Assembly (NCBI RefSeq): GCF_000972845.2
Contig: NC_040025.1
Location: 16,990,126 to 17,054,125, forward strand
DNA length: 64,000 nucleotides
Direction: 5' to 3'
Source of the DNA: Larimichthys crocea
Taxonomy: Eukaryota > Chordata > Actinopteri > Sciaenidae
Positions 10,110 through 64,000 of this stretch are shown here, piece by piece (the first letter of the stretch is position 1; every line of letters begins with the position of its first letter). The translations under genes were made by a program, and so were the position numbers. The notes under the pieces are model-generated. The model did no database searches. It was given only the letters and a program-made list of their open reading frames with translations, and was not told where the DNA came from.

Positions 10110-11454
10110 TGTATGATGGATGTAAGTAAACAAAGAAATGTAAGCCCCAGATTTGGCTCAGGACAATTGCCATGGCACCTCCAAATCTGTGCATCCTCAA
10201 CGTGAGGATATCCTCCTTCCTAATAATCACACACTCCGTACTCTTTCTATATTACTAACATTCAGAGCAGCAAAAAAACATTTTCTAGTTTGCGTTGTTG
10301 GCTGACCCGAGACTTTGCCTCTGAGTGCTTACATCCTTCATTCACCTGAAATTTTAATGGAGGGCTTTAATTAAAAGATCTGTCAGTTGAAAAAAAGAAA
10401 AACTAGTGAAGGGCAGGATCATACGACTATCATTCCCCCAATATTCTATATATCATTATCCAAAATCTTCTTTTTCCAGGTATAGTTAATTTCCCCAGTG
10501 GACAGCCTCAAACTATAGTCAAGCCACTGCAGTGGTCTGAGAATTAGTGTCTTGTGGACTATGATTACTCATGCATGATTCCTGATCAAAACATGCCTTC
10601 ATGCAAGTCATTTCTATGCATTGAACGAGCACAATAATTATTTATCTGGAACTCGGTCTGAGCAAGTCTCCTTCAGCCCAAGTCAAAACAATGACTAATG
10701 ACTCCTACTGGTCAGTGTGAAAGCCCATGTAGAAAATGTCTTTTTCAATGTCAGTATAACAAAGAGGAAATGAATAGACTAGTGACATGGGCTAAATGTT
10801 ATCTTTTTTTGCTGCTCAAATAATGTAAAGATGCAAGTACACTCAGCACAAACAAACAAAAAAAATCTTTGTCTACGGTTCTGGGTTTCCCCCTCCCTTG
10901 CTAGTGTTTCCTTCCTAGCTAAACTTGCTTGGTTGATTATTGTTTTCTTCTTCATAAAGATGGTAAACGCGGCATTATGGACCCTCCTTAAGACTGCTAA
11001 AACAGTTCTAGTGGGATCTCTATGATGCAGTCCCGTAGCATTGGAGCTTTGCTGCGGGGGGTCCACACTCGGTGGTGGCAGGGATTTTGCAATTCTCCGA
11101 TCATCTAGCAGAGATTTCTGTGCCTTGGCATTTGGTCCCCAAAGAAATGTGTGTCATTGGCCAGCACACTGTGAGTCACTGTTTTTCATTTTGCATTTGT
11201 TCCTCATTTTTATGAACTTGGTCACTATGCAGCAAAGTTCCGTGGTAAACTGATTGTGTTTGGTTCAGCTGTCTTTTACGACATAAGAAACCACATTGCC
11301 TCAGTAGTATTTGAGTCTGTAAACATTTTTTTTGTATGTTTTTGTTTTTGTTTTTTTTCTTACTTGCAAATGATCACTTTTTCTACATTTGTTGGGTTTG
11401 GGCTCAGAGTCTCATCTCACTGTGTTTTATTGGATTTTCAAGAGTCACTGAGCC

Positions 11455-47473
<36,019 letters not shown>

Positions 47474-48359
47474 GTTTTCATCCTGCAGCTACTTGGTCTT
47501 CAGGTTTGTACCATCCACAGTAGTAGCTCTGCGGGAGTAGAAAATACATTTATTTTTTAGGTATAAAACATAACCTAAATATACTATATAGAAGTACTAT
47601 ACACAAGAAGTAGACCATTAAGAAACAATCAACGAAAGAATGAAATGTGGACCACAGCGGGCAAATCATTTCCACGTACTTTGGAGCTGCCTGGCAATCC
47701 GGTTGTACTGACATGAGGTAATACAAACAATAAAGATGGTGATGGAGTTGACTGCTTTTTCTCTACCATCTATTTGGGCAATATTATAGCTAATTTAGTG
47801 GTGCAAGACAAATATCCATTTAATGATACTGTTAACATCCAGCAAGAAAACTGTAACACAAAAATGGTTATTGACCAAGTTTCTGACAAAGACTCACACT
47901 TTATCAATAACAGATTTAAAAATATTGTTTATCCTGTACGGCACTTTTTCCGTTGCGTACACATTGTCAAGAAAAACTACATTTTAGTATTAACATACTT
48001 ACAAAGACAGATGGCTGCAAAAGCTAACAGCTATTTAGCTTTATTATAGTAATGTGAAATTTCCTTTTAAGGACATTACGCTCTTTTACGCTACAGTCTC
48101 TCCCTCCATTTGCTTTGATCTCAGTTAAGGAGATACGATGAACAGAGACAGAAACTGACTTGTGCTCAGTGATCCTTAAATGCAAATTTTTTCTGTCACG
48201 ACCCCCTTTAGAAGCTGACAAAAGTTCACACCCCTCCACATTACCAGGGCAAAACCAACACAGAAATAAAGTCATATATTGTGAATCTTGTACCTTAAAA
48301 CTGGTTGACATCGATGGTTGGAGTTAAATTAGATGTAAACAGTAACCATCTTGTTTAGC

Positions 48360-49560
48360 TCTTATAGCTGATTATATAAGGATTGTAATGTTAAGGGCAT
48401 ATTAGCCGATGCATTTTTTGTTGTCATGAATCTCAAGATCGCAAAATAATAATATTATGTTCAGGCGTCAACGGTATGAAGGTATGTGAGGCCGATGCTG
48501 GGAAGAAAATTCTAGGTCCTGCACTGAGCGTCTGACAACCAAGACAACAGACCCATTAAAGGATTTTTACTCCTCATGTCTTTTTGAATAGCTGAAACAG
48601 CGCACTTAATGCCTGCATGACTCAGTGGGGAACACACTAAGATGTAGAAAGGGTATGATGGTTACATGACAACTGTTCAAGCTGCAGGACATTTCAGGGT
48701 CAATATACAAAGGGAGCTGAGGAGAGAGGAAACACAGCCACACCTGAACACTAACTAAAACGATTTATATATGTTATAGGATATAATCACACTGTCATTA
48801 CACACAAACCTTCTTGTTTTTTAGTCTAAGGTGGTGAATGTGGGGAAGGGGAGGGGAAGGTGAATGCAGCCTAAAATAAGTAGAACAGTACACCGACCAT
48901 ATCTGTATCACAAGGCCTGTCACTTCCCTCTTGCATAACACAGTCTAATTAAAAGGAGTCCACTCTATCTGGTATGAGATGGAGAGAGGGGTGGAGGTGG
49001 TGGTGGAGGTGCTGGAGGAGGGTTAGGACACATGAAAACATGCAGCATGTAAGCCAAGACGTCTGTTTTAAAATGGACCCCGGAACCTCGCAGTCACTGA
49101 GCCTTCTGCTGCTCTGCTGGCGCTGTCCGCTCCAGCACCACACGAGCGCGCACGCACGTACATGCACACGCACACACGCACGCACACACACATGCACACG
49201 CACACATGTGCACGAATGCATACATGCAGGGTTGATACAGAGGGAAGAAAAAAATCATAAAAACGTTTTGCTTGGACACCAGGCCTCTCCTCTCCTCGAC
49301 GCGCATGTAGGCCTGCAATTTATCCTTCAATATCTCCCCAATGTTATCAAGTCATGATGACAACACTCGCCTTGTTGTGTCTCAGGCTCGCCGGCTCACA
49401 TTCACACAGAAAACAGGCACATTTTCAGCATCTTCTCAGTCATTTTCTCATTTTTAGACGCGGTGCGATGGAGAGAGACTTGTTTACTAAACCTGTTAAT
49501 TAAAAAAAAAGAAGGGCCCGAGAAAACGCCATTTATTTATTAGTGCTCTCTTATTTTATG
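48360..49560. other. scn8a upstream region without recognised exon
   Basis: Intron sequence between the candidate 5' non-coding exons and the first coding exon. Contains GGT/GGA-rich and CA/CG-rich simple repeats (48990-49020; 49139-49210). No exon identified. Confidence 0.5.
49139..49210. repeat. CA/CG-rich simple repeat
   Basis: Imperfect alternating purine-pyrimidine run (CACGCACGCACACACACATG type). Confidence 0.8.
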
Positions 49561-50120
49561 TTTCATTGAATAGAAAAAAAAGTCCAGCTCGGACACACGG
49601 AGACAAGCAGGAGGTTATATTGCGCAGAGAAGTGGCCCCCGCTACAACCAAATTGGCCAAAGCACTATTGCTGCAGTGGGTGGTTTGTATGTTGAAAATG
49701 TCACGCTGTGGTAAACGCAACCGTGGATTTGTCAAAGTCACAAGTGTGATGTCGATGTATCACAATAAATCAAAGCTGAATATCCCTCTTGGTATTCAGG
49801 ATAAAAGCCAAAACACGATGAATGGGTTTTTTTTCGAGGGATATTCCGTGCGTTTTTGCGCGTTGCCTTGAAGGCTCTGCACCACACCCGTGAAGCCATA
49901 TCGACTGCCAAATCAATAAGGGCTCTATCTGTGCACAAGATATCCCAGAGTATGAAGCTAGACAGCGGTATAAAACACACACAGAGTCGGCAACATGACA
50001 TGAAACATAAGAAATAAGACGATTAGAGAACCAATGTGATGTTGGCAAGCCAAAAAAAATCACCTGGAGGAATGAGCAGTTCTTGGCTATAGATGATGGA
50101 AGCAGGATCAGGCTACTCAC

Positions 50121-50330
50121 ATAGCATCATCCCCTTTTTTGAAGCGTGTGGTGTCTCATCCTGTAGTCCGGAGGGTAAACAAAATAAAAAATAGTGAAGA
50201 ATCGTTGTTGTTTTTTTAGGATTTCTTTAGGCTGGAGCAGTCAGACGGCGCCCTACCTGAAGCCTCCCCAACGAGGCATTTTCTCTCGCTAAAGCTCTCT
50301 AACCAATGCCTCGGATGCTCGACGAAAAAT
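50121..50330 (-). other. scn8a: Candidate scn8a 5' non-coding exon and promoter (proximal)
   Basis: A strong minus-strand donor GATGCTAT/GTGAGT ends at 50121. The sequence behind it is CpG-containing and has an inverted CCAAT motif near 50302. The start is unknown. Mammalian SCN8A uses several alternative 5' non-coding exons, so more than one is expected. Confidence 0.4.
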
Positions 50331-50608
50331 AGTTAATCCAATAAAATCCTCACGATCGACATCAATTTGATTAATGATTTCTTTTTATTCTGTCCCATTT
50401 CCCTGCTCTAGGTCCAGCCGATGAGATGCTCAGCTTAACGCAGACACCACCTCTTCCATCCCGCTCCAAAAAAAAAAAGAGAGAGAAGATGCGGGGCAGT
50501 GTGCAGCTCTGCGACATTTACGCAAGGATACCGACAGAGAGAAAATCAGCCTTCCGCCAAAAACACATGCACCGTTTACCCAAACGATTATAAATGAAGG
50601 GTACTCAC

Positions 50609-50790
50609 TTTGAAAGCGTTACAATGAATCCAGGACGCCTTTGCAGGACTGCAGATGTGGAAAAGACTGGGGAGAAACTGCGGTTGTCGCCATATTGTTG
50701 CTGCTATCTTCCCCCTCAGTGCGAGCAGTTTCCCTGCATAATTGATGACTCTCAGCAGAATGTAAGGGAGTGTCGGCAAGTGAAATCCTA
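50609..50790 (-). other. scn8a: Candidate scn8a 5' non-coding exon (distal)
   Basis: A second strong minus-strand donor CTTTCAAA/GTGAGT ends at 50609. The sequence upstream on that strand is moderately GC-rich and could hold an alternative start site. Start not determined. Confidence 0.4.
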
Positions 50791-52323
50791 AAGGTCATTT
50801 AGGCCTGCATCCTTTTAACAACAACAACAAAAACTCAGTGTGTGTGGTTCACACAAAATTACAACAAGTTCCTGGACTCAGAGATGAGCCTGGGTGAGAT
50901 TGTGCACAGAAAACAGGCGCAAGGTTTTTCTGACAAAATGCATCGACTCACTGTGCGTGCAGTTTGTAGTGCAGGAATTTATTGGCTGTCAGGCTGTGGG
51001 CATTCAGTCAGAGAGAGAGACAGCTTCCAGAAGACCACCTAGACACAGAGGGAAGAAAAGATTAATTTATATTAGGTACACTTATACAATCCATTACAAC
51101 AACTCTACCATAAATCAATCAACTTTTATGAAGCCTATGTTTGTTGACACTTTAATTTAACTATATGTTTACTATTGAGACTGTAGTAGTGTTAAATTGG
51201 AATATTATACTGAGATGTGTTCCTAATATCATGGCCCTCTCATGTATTTAAATGGGGTGGCCAAAAGTCTTTTTTTTCCAAAGCTGGCAACTCAAATTGT
51301 CCAAAAAGCACAAAGACATCACTAATGTGGGTCTAACTGAATTAATCAGTACTATCTAATATATCTACCTAAATGCATTTTTCAGTTCCACTAGCCCAAA
51401 ACAAAACAACAAAACAGGATATCAAACCAAAATAAAACAGATTTTGGTTCCTTCTCCAGGAATTACAGCAGTAGAAGGGAGACCTATTGACACTTGAGCA
51501 CACCAGACCCTTACTGATGCCATTACTGATGCCACTGACGTGACACATCACCTGCTCTCGTTGCTGTAACAGGGACCACAGGTAGGTAAGGAAAGTGACG
51601 CACCTCTTGCTTATTTTTCCATTTTGTCATCTTAAATAGCACATAAAGTTGATTTCATTATTTCCTGTGAGCTGGTATCTGTTGGACATCTTGTGAAATG
51701 TTTCTGTATTGTTCTTGTTGTTCTTTTAGTGTATATTTACACTAGTTCACTCCTCAGTGTTATCAAGTCATGATGACAATGTATGATGGAGAATCTCAAC
51801 AAGAACTCCTCCTTGTTGAGACTGAACTGTACAAGTGTATCTAATGTAATGGCTGGTCAGTGTATGTTTAAATAATACCTCCCTGACAGTGTCAGCAAAA
51901 ACTGAAACGTTACACACTTCGTAAAAGCAGAATTTATGGCAGAGCTGTTGGATTTGAATACATAATAAAGTGGCTGGTTGGTGTGTAAGAATTATTCTGG
52001 CAGTTTAAGTCACCTAATTATCAAACATGGAGCATCAAACTGTTATTATTTATTTCCTCTGCATCAGACTGCTGCATACACAAATAAATAAACACAAATA
52101 AATAAATAAGCATCTGGTAACCTACTCCCTGTCTTTTGTTGTAATGTAATCTGTACTCTAACAAACCATTTACTGTCGGTATATGTTGTTTCTTTTCCTT
52201 ATTTCAGCTACAATAAAGTTATTATTATTATTATTACTTTGGTGTTCTGTCATGTCATCTAGGAACTGAAGTTGTTTTTGTTTGTTTTTGTTTGAGGTTT
52301 AAAAAATGTCTGGAGGAGTTTAA
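50791..52323. other. Intergenic spacer between scn8a 5' end and serine protease
   Basis: Divergent arrangement: scn8a is read leftwards, the protease rightwards. Holds repeat copy 2 (51269-51599) and short simple repeats (AAATAAATA near 52085, ATT near 52220). No TATA box was convincingly placed. Confidence 0.5.
51269..51599. repeat. Interspersed repeat, copy 2
   Basis: Same element and orientation as 9729-10109, lacking several short segments present there. Lies between scn8a and the protease gene. Confidence 0.8.
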
Positions 52324-57680
<5,357 letters not shown>

Positions 57681-57702
57681 AACATCCAGACAATCTGTCA
57701 GC

Positions 57703-57708
57703 AATAAA
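57703..57708 (+). terminator. Poly(A) signal of serine protease
   Basis: AATAAA 23 bases after the stop codon. A TTTG-rich stretch follows at 57728-57740. Confidence 0.6.
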
Positions 57709-57744
57709 TATCACTGCTATACAGACTGTTTGAATTTTTCCTAC

Positions 57745-59640
57745 ACATGAAGCCATCTGGATGAAATGTTCTGCTAACTCATGATGATTCATTTTTAGTT
57801 TTAACAGGTACGTAAGTACATAATACAATGATGCAGGACTGTTCATGTCAGCAACAGAACAATATAAAGTATGTATAAAAGAGAATATAACATTAGATTG
57901 GTGAGATGAAAGACATTTAAATATTACAAAATGAGTTACTAAAAGTAAATATATTAATAAACTAGTAAAAGTTATTTGTAAGAGTGAGATCATTAAAACG
58001 TGAGCTCAGATTAATTCAGAAAACTGAAATGATGATGAGATAAAAAAATAATCTGTTTGTGAATAAAGTATAGTATAAAGTATAAAATAAAGAAAAATAA
58101 CAACATGTTCATTCAATCTGCCAAACAACAACTTTTTTAGGTGTCTACAAATTAGAGATTAAAAAAGTATTTAACAAGATTTGTCAATCAAAGACACTTG
58201 CAACGTCACCGTATGAACACAACATCATCCTACTATCAGCATGTTCCTCTTATACCAGGAATTTGACTTGTTATTGATGCATAACAAACATTAAGTAAAA
58301 GTATAAGAAAGTTAACAAGAGCTAAGTATAAAAAATATAAACAATAAACCATTATAAACTTCATTATTCCAAGGTGAAAACACACAAAATATATCCTAAT
58401 ACAAAGACAAACTCTCACAATATAATATGATGTGTCCTAATACAAAGACAAACTCTCACAATATAATATGATGTGTGAACATCTCATATCACACCGTACA
58501 CAAAGTTGTAGCTTATACTTTCATTCTTTGGATTTTATTCAATAACTGAGTGAATGTAGGACCAACAGAGAAGATAAAGGTGGAATAAATACTCATGGTA
58601 CACCTTATTTGATGCACCTATTAAGTTTTACACTCAATCTACTTCTTTATTTTATGTCTTCTATTTATATATTTTCCTTATTTCTTTATTCTTTGTGATT
58701 AATATTGTTTGATCCTTATATACAATCCTATCTGTTTGATATGCATGAATTGATTTTTCTATATGGATGACAGTGACCATTTAATTGATTTAATATAATT
58801 ATTTACTGTGTGAATGATTCTCTGTGGCTCAGTAAAAAATATTTGAAAACAAGATGTGAATAATCGTAGGAACTTCTGAGTATCAGGTCGCTGTGGTCAG
58901 AATTTACATAAACTGGGCCGTGACGACATCACAGAGGGAGAGAACCTTCATGATTTCTAATGAAGTAGTTAGACTGACACCTGGTGGAGGGAAGAGTTTA
59001 TTTTTGCTTTAATGCAGCAGCTGATTTCCTGAAGCTTCCAGAAAAAAGAAGAAACGGCACAAGAAATTCTGACAAAGGATTTTTTTTTATTTGACATGAA
59101 ACACATCCAATGACAGTGTGACAGTGTTTTTGTCAAGTAAGACATGTTGTTAGAAGTTATCGCACCATTGACTAGTTCAGAATGTCTTTGCTGCAGCTCG
59201 ACAATGCATAGTGAACAGACAGTCGTTGAGGTATACATTGTGGGCCCTTGAGTTTTATTGTTTTTGTGTGTGAAAGATCCAAATTTCATTACCTCACATG
59301 TACATTTACATTTTGTGCTTAGAATAACTTTGGAGGTTTGAAATGCACGCCATTCCTCACAACACGACAACTTGAAAAAAGGCTGAAATAAATATCAAGA
59401 ATGGAGATGACGGATATGTCATGTTGCATTGTCTGTGTTGAGTTGCCTGTTTTCATCAGCTGATGAAAACTGGTGATGGCGCACAATTTTAAGAACCGAG
59501 CAGTTGGAAAAACGTTGGCATGGAAAAAGAATGACTTATTTTCACACAAAAAGGGCATCCAGGAAGAAACTTTCATTGTAATGACATTGGAGGACTAAAG
59601 TCTGTCAACTTTCCCTTATTGAATAGCACCAATGTCTATT
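57745..59640. other. AT-rich intergenic stretch
   Basis: Between the convergent 3' ends of the protease and dip2. No gene seen; contains the 41-base tandem duplication at 58394-58475. Confidence 0.5.
58394..58475. repeat. 41-bp exact tandem duplication
   Basis: Two adjacent identical copies of a 41-base unit beginning TCCTAATACAAAGACAAACT. Confidence 0.95.
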
Positions 59641-59649
59641 GAAAAAGGC

Positions 59650-62600
59650 TTGAAGGCCAACATGAAATTATAAAACTTTATTAAAACTTGTGAAACAGTA
59701 GCAACAAAGCAATTATCACACAGTAGCTCAAGAAGCTTCGCTTTGTTTATGAGTAACTCTTAATTTGCCCCAGATACTGGCTCGCATAGACATCCTCAGT
59801 GTCCGTCACTGAATGAAAAGTGGTTTACTGATGTGTTTGTACTGTACAGTATGTCAAGCTGCTTCGAAATCAAACCAGCTGTTTGCAGAAGTTGTGCAGT
59901 TTTTTTTTGTTTTAAAGAAACAAGATTACATCAGGAAAATATTGATGAAACCCCTATAAAATATATTTCCAATTTTGAATGGAAAGAAGTAAAATACAGT
60001 GGAGGCGACATTAAAAATTAAAACAAGAAAAAAAAAAAAGGTTCAATATTTCGGGATTCATTTCTTACAAAAGACAAACCTTGTTGCACCAGAAAAGCCA
60101 AATATCACTGTTAAACTGGACACACTCTCACACACACACTCACTCGCTCATAGACACACACACTGACATAAAATGATATTGGGAAAGTGCACATCGTTCC
60201 TGCCAAAATAATCTGAAACCTTTTTGTTTTTTTCTCTTTTGCAATGTGATAAATTAACAATGCAGAAAAATGCTGTCAAGTATGAAAGATCAGTCAAGTT
60301 TTTATCGACAAAGTATCCATGTACACATTAACACCAGTAATACAGTATTTGACCTCTAGAATACAGTATACAGACAACATCCTCACCCTCATTTATTACC
60401 TCCATTTTTAAAATCACGGGTTGGTTACTGATTGCTGTTCATTCCTAATCTAATTCTAATTTTTTTCAGTGTTGCAGACATTCAGAGAGAATTGGCTTAA
60501 ATGGAAATGATGAAATGAGAAAGGCATGACTGCAAACATCTTCACAAAAGAACAAGACACCCCCCTCCTTCCTCTAAAAAAAATAATGTGATACGATGTG
60601 TGTGTTTTGAGTTTAAGCCTGATTCCACGTGTGAAAACTCAGATTGTTATTTAAACACACTAACAGCACAGCTAGAAATGAGGGGTTAAGCATAAAGTAC
60701 TGACGTTCCACAGGTTTAGTAAGGCAAAGTTCTGTCCTCATTCTTGATATCTTGTTTTTTTTTGAAGCAGTCCGTGATGGTGCAGTAAAAAGGCACTGAC
60801 CTGCCTTCTGATGATCTACATTTATCTAATCCACTGTGCCGCTAACATTAAATGAAGCTCTAACAAGAGAAATTACACACAGACAGAAAGCTAGCAGCTC
60901 ACTTCAGTTCAAACCAGGAAAAATCTCAACTCAAGGTCCACTTACTCACTTCTCGGGAGCTTTCAATTGAATTGCACAGTCCTCATCAGCCGACGAGTTC
61001 CCTCGGTTGCACAAGTTCAAACTTTCCACTATTCAGGGCAGTTTTGTGACTTTGAGAAGTCAAACTTCATCAGCTAATGAAGCTCTGCACCTTCAGTTAA
61101 TTACATTTTTTTTTGTCAGATCTAACCCAGATTGTGCAGCTACATTCTTTCACAGCGCTGACCATCCGATTTTCTGAAACATAATGACTCAGCGATCTTT
61201 GGAAATCCCCCAAAAATCGTTTAACAACACCAGACGACTTTTCTAACCACCGGTTTGAAAAAAATATTTTTTCTGCTGCACAATAAAAAAAAAAAAAGAT
61301 TCTTACTTTTTAATATTTTCATGCAATATTTTGCTTAGGAAACGAGTCATTTCAGGCTCACTGGGATAGAAAATACAATCAGAACTTGAGCTGCAGGTTA
61401 AAAACATTTTTTATGGTGCAGTAGAACGAGTATGTATGTTGTTGAAAGATTTTAAGGGGACCTCGGGTGTTTATTTTTTCAGAGGAAATGATGGATGCTT
61501 AGCGCTGTGGCTTGAATGTAATCCTAATGCATCATGTATCATACACGATGAGAGGCACAAACTGGGGATGAGTTCTGCCTAAATATTCAGCGTACGCACT
61601 GCTGAACCAACCAATTCACTGCTATGTGACTCCTTGGCTTGCTTTTTTTTACCGTTCTTTTTGTTGCATTTGACATTGACAGCACTCCAAATTAGCATGC
61701 ACACCTAAACACCAGGTATAGCTTCAACTCTTCTTCTGAAAATTGGTGCTTTTATATAAAAAAAAATGTATTAGTACTTCACAATCATAAGAACTATCTA
61801 ACAGACCAACTCCTACTCACACCGAAATCTGAATCTGTGTTTCTGCCCATCAGAGATCATCTTTAATTATCCAGGTTTGTATGTTTATGAATCGCGTCTT
61901 TCTTTTCCCACACCAACAAATAATTCAAGTGACATTTTGAATTGTGTGAACGCCGACAGCACGTCTGCTGGCATTAGAGGTGAAAGCCACTGTGCACCTG
62001 GTAGGAAGGTAATACGTCAGGACCACCCCTGTGGGCTGCACTAGCTGGTGGCATTTTTAATACTGATGTGGATTTGCTCTTGCAAAAGCAGCAAACACGT
62101 TTGTTTGTGTTGTGTTGTGTGGATGTTGTGTGGTGTGTCCCCTTGAGGCAGGTGAGACAAGAAGCGGACTCAGAGGTGCGAGGACTTAAAGTGCAAGAGG
62201 GGAAAGTTCCAGCTCCTCTCAGCAGTTCCAGTGCACCATCCTGCCTTCACGGATGGAGGAGGGTTAAAAAAATAATAATAATAAAAAAAATAAAAGCACA
62301 CAAAGATGAATGGTTCATGATAAAAACCAAGGAATGGAAGGAGGGGAGGATTTCTTTCTTTGATTACAGTATGTAATTGAAAAATGTCTTTAGAAAAACA
62401 TGACTTATGAGGGAGAAGAGGGATGCACAGAGAGGATGAAGATCAGATTTCCTTCAGTTGACAGATGGATCTACTTTCATGAGAAGAGAAGATATCCTTC
62501 CCCCTCAGAAGAAATCTAAGTGAACCTGGACTGCAGCGATTGAGTAGGTGGAAGCCAAAGAAGGATCAGTTTCTGAGAGGGAAGCACGTTCTTCATTACA

Positions 62601-62757
62601 GTACTGGTACTGTACTTGCATTCCCACACTGTTTGGTGTTTTCAATGTGTGTCTGAGGATTAACATTGGGGTCGCTACTGAACGCACCCCAAGTCCCTCT
62701 CGTTCGTCTCAGAGCCTGGCTCAGTTTTCTGCATTTTCATCAGTTGGCAAAGAGCGA
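59650..62757 (-). other. dip2b: dip2 3' UTR (extent approximate)
   Basis: Follows the TGA stop at 62758-62760 on the minus strand. A minus-strand AATAAA at 59682-59677 is a candidate end; others exist further left (near 59255 and 59087). Only short shadow frames occur. Confidence 0.45.
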
Positions 62758-63010
62758 TCACATGTTGTAGGCCACGTAGATGGGGTCCAGTTGGTCGGCC
62801 AGGAAGGAGTCTCGCAGGTGCATCCTCTGCTTCTCTCCCCTGGAGTTGATGGGAATCACCCCGGGGTCCACGATGACCACCACCCCGACGATGAGGTGGT
62901 GCTCCTCCAGGACCACGTTGGTGACGAGGGGCACCAGGTCCAAGGCCTCCTGCTCCGAGCCGCTCAGCTCCGCCACCACCACCAGCAGGTTGGTCCATGT
63001 AAACACGGCA
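62758..63010 (-). CDS. dip2b: dip2 last exon
   Basis: Acceptor TTGCTCCTCAG/T, stop TGA. Encodes AVFTWTNLLVVVAELSGSEQ to YVAYNM. Confidence 0.95.
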
Positions 63011-64000
63011 CTGAGGAGCAAATAGAGGCATGGGCAGAGTTCAGTCGCGTGTTTTCTGTGTTACCATGTGACTGCACGTCATTCTCAGTCAAGAAAATAA
63101 CCAGCACTAACTGAAGAAGCTCACCTCTCTGCGATGCTGCGATGGGCACGGGACACAGACGTCTCGATGTCAATGGGGTGATAGCGTAATCCCCTCAGTT
63201 CCAACGTTTCATCAAGGGAACCCACCACAAACAAGGCATCGTGACGATCTGTAGCCGGAAAGAGCAAAACAATTACTACTATATAGTTTTATAATTTATA
63301 GCTACTGACTTAACTAGGTTTGGGCAATATGCTGTGCTACGTATTCCTTTAATATCATAACAGAACTACTTTGTAACAACAGTGAATTTTGTTAAATATT
63401 TCATTCACTTTATCCAAAACAGACATTTGGTGTCAGATTATTTTATTCATGTATAATTTTCCAATAGATTTTTTCACAAATCACTTCTCCCTCTATGAAA
63501 CAGAGTAAGGTGCTGTATGAACATATGTGTGAATGGGTAAATGAGATATGTAGTGTAAAAGTGCCATGAGTGGTTGGAAGTGCCAAAAGGCAGGCATGAA
63601 CTGCATGAACTAGACTTTTTTTTTCAAACGGCCTCTCACCTCCGCTTGCATCCAGTAGCTCAGTCCTCTTGATGAAGCCCAGGTAACCTGTCCTGGCCCA
63701 CAGAGTGTGGGGCTCCCCAAAGCTGAGTCTGGTGTTGAAATGATCAGCCTGCAGGCTCTCCTCCCCATAGATGGTGTAGTAGCCACTGGCGCTGTGAGAG
63801 CTGCTCACCCAGATCTTCACAAAGACAAAAGAAAAAGCATCATCACTTAGTGCTCCCCTTTGCTTTTTTTTTTGCATCCGTGTACGTGAAACCACCAAAT
63901 ACTCAAAACCCACCTCCCCAAGATGTGAATCTCCCAGTGGGCCTCTGGTCTCCGGGTTAACTATGATGACCCTCACTCCTGGAAGGATCTTAAAGGAGAA
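62758..64000 (-). CDS. dip2b: DIP2 family protein, C-terminal exons (dip2b by synteny), partial
   Basis: Four exons (63914-64000+, 63640-63814, 63125-63248, 62758-63010) join in frame to the C-terminus of a disco-interacting protein 2 homologue, ending in DPIYVAYNM. Visible blocks: GPLGDSHLGE, ASGYYTIYGEE, LWARTGYLGF, DALFVVGSLDETLELRG, HPIDIETSVSRAHRSIAE, VFTWTNLLVVVAEL and VDPGVIPINSRGEKQRMHLR. These are the end of the second AMP-binding (acyl-CoA synthetase-like) domain, part of a protein linked to lipid metabolism and neurite development. The 5' part lies beyond the right edge. Linkage to scn8a matches human DIP2B-SCN8A, but DIP2 paralogues are very similar here. Confidence 0.92.
63125..63248 (-). 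CDS. dip2b: dip2 penultimate exon
   Basis: 124 bases. Acceptor CCGGCTACAG/A, donor GCAGAGAG/GTGAGC. Encodes RHDALFVVGSLDETLELRGL to AHRSIAE. Confidence 0.93.
63640..63814 (-). CDS. dip2b: dip2 exon (third from end)
   Basis: 175 bases. Acceptor TTTGTGAAG/A (purine-rich just before AAG), donor GCGGAG/GTGAGA. Encodes IWVSSSHSASGYYTIYGEES to FIKRTELLDASG. Confidence 0.93.
63914..64000 (-). CDS. dip2b: dip2 exon (fourth from end), cut by window edge
   Basis: Encodes SFKILPGVRVIIVNPETRGP and LGDSHLGE; donor GGGGAG/GTGGGT. The acceptor is outside the window. Confidence 0.88.

Larger units (their letters stand above)
7190..11454 (-). other. scn8a: scn8a 3' UTR
   Basis: Follows the TAG stop at 11455-11457 on the minus strand. 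It is AT-rich, lacks coding signals and contains one interspersed repeat (9729-10109). The proposed end is set by AATAAA at 7214-7209 followed by a GT-rich element. A 3' UTR of about 4.3 kb fits the long 3' UTRs of neuronal sodium channel genes. Earlier poly(A) sites (for example near 9460) may also be used. Confidence 0.6.

Noticed and set aside
9879..10133. Similar small proteins predicted at 9879-10133 and 51369-51551
   Set aside because: The similarity reflects two copies of one interspersed repeat; frames are short and not kept intact over the element.

Overview
The window looks like teleost fish nuclear DNA: spliced genes with GT-AG and AT-AC introns, long introns, abundant microsatellites and fish-type interspersed repeats, and a neural sodium channel gene whose exon sizes match vertebrate SCN8A. 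No bacterial, organellar or viral genes were seen.

Layout from left to right. (1) 1-1.7 kb: no gene seen. (2) 1.67-2.3 kb: the 3' end of a LINE-type retrotransposon on the minus strand, ending in an (ATCT)n tail. (3) 2.5-4.56 kb, plus strand: a compact, apparently intact gene for a glucagon-family prohormone (93 aa). It has a DR1 nuclear-receptor site, a TATA box, a 5' UTR exon, three coding exons and a poly(A) signal. It encodes one 29-residue hormone flanked by Lys-Arg on both sides. (4) 4.6-7.1 kb: intergenic DNA with long GA and CT tracts. (5) 7.2-50.6 kb, minus strand: a complete scn8a (Nav1.6) gene. The 26 coding exons (one copy of exon 5 used) join into a 1967-residue open reading frame. 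It has a long 3' UTR, mutually exclusive exons 5N/5A, two AT-AC introns, a candidate poison exon (18N) upstream of exon 18A, and candidate 5' non-coding exons. (6) 52.3-57.7 kb, plus strand: a five-exon secreted, trypsin-like serine protease with a hydrophobic C-terminal tail. A hAT-like MITE sits in its first intron and a second LINE 3' end in its third. (7) 57.8-64 kb, minus strand: the last four coding exons and 3' UTR of a dip2 gene (dip2b by synteny), running off the right edge.

The scn8a-dip2b linkage matches human 12q13, the HOXC-side paralogon. Glucagon (GCG) lies near an SCN cluster on human 2q24 (HOXD side), and GIP and SCN4A share human chromosome 17q (HOXB side). A glucagon-type gene just downstream of scn8a is therefore where a fourth paralogue, lost in mammals, would be expected. 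I take it to be a glucagon-related peptide (GCRP/GCGL-type) gene, and it is the most interesting item here. All intron-exon joins were read by eye from splice signals and reading frame; no alignment or search was run.
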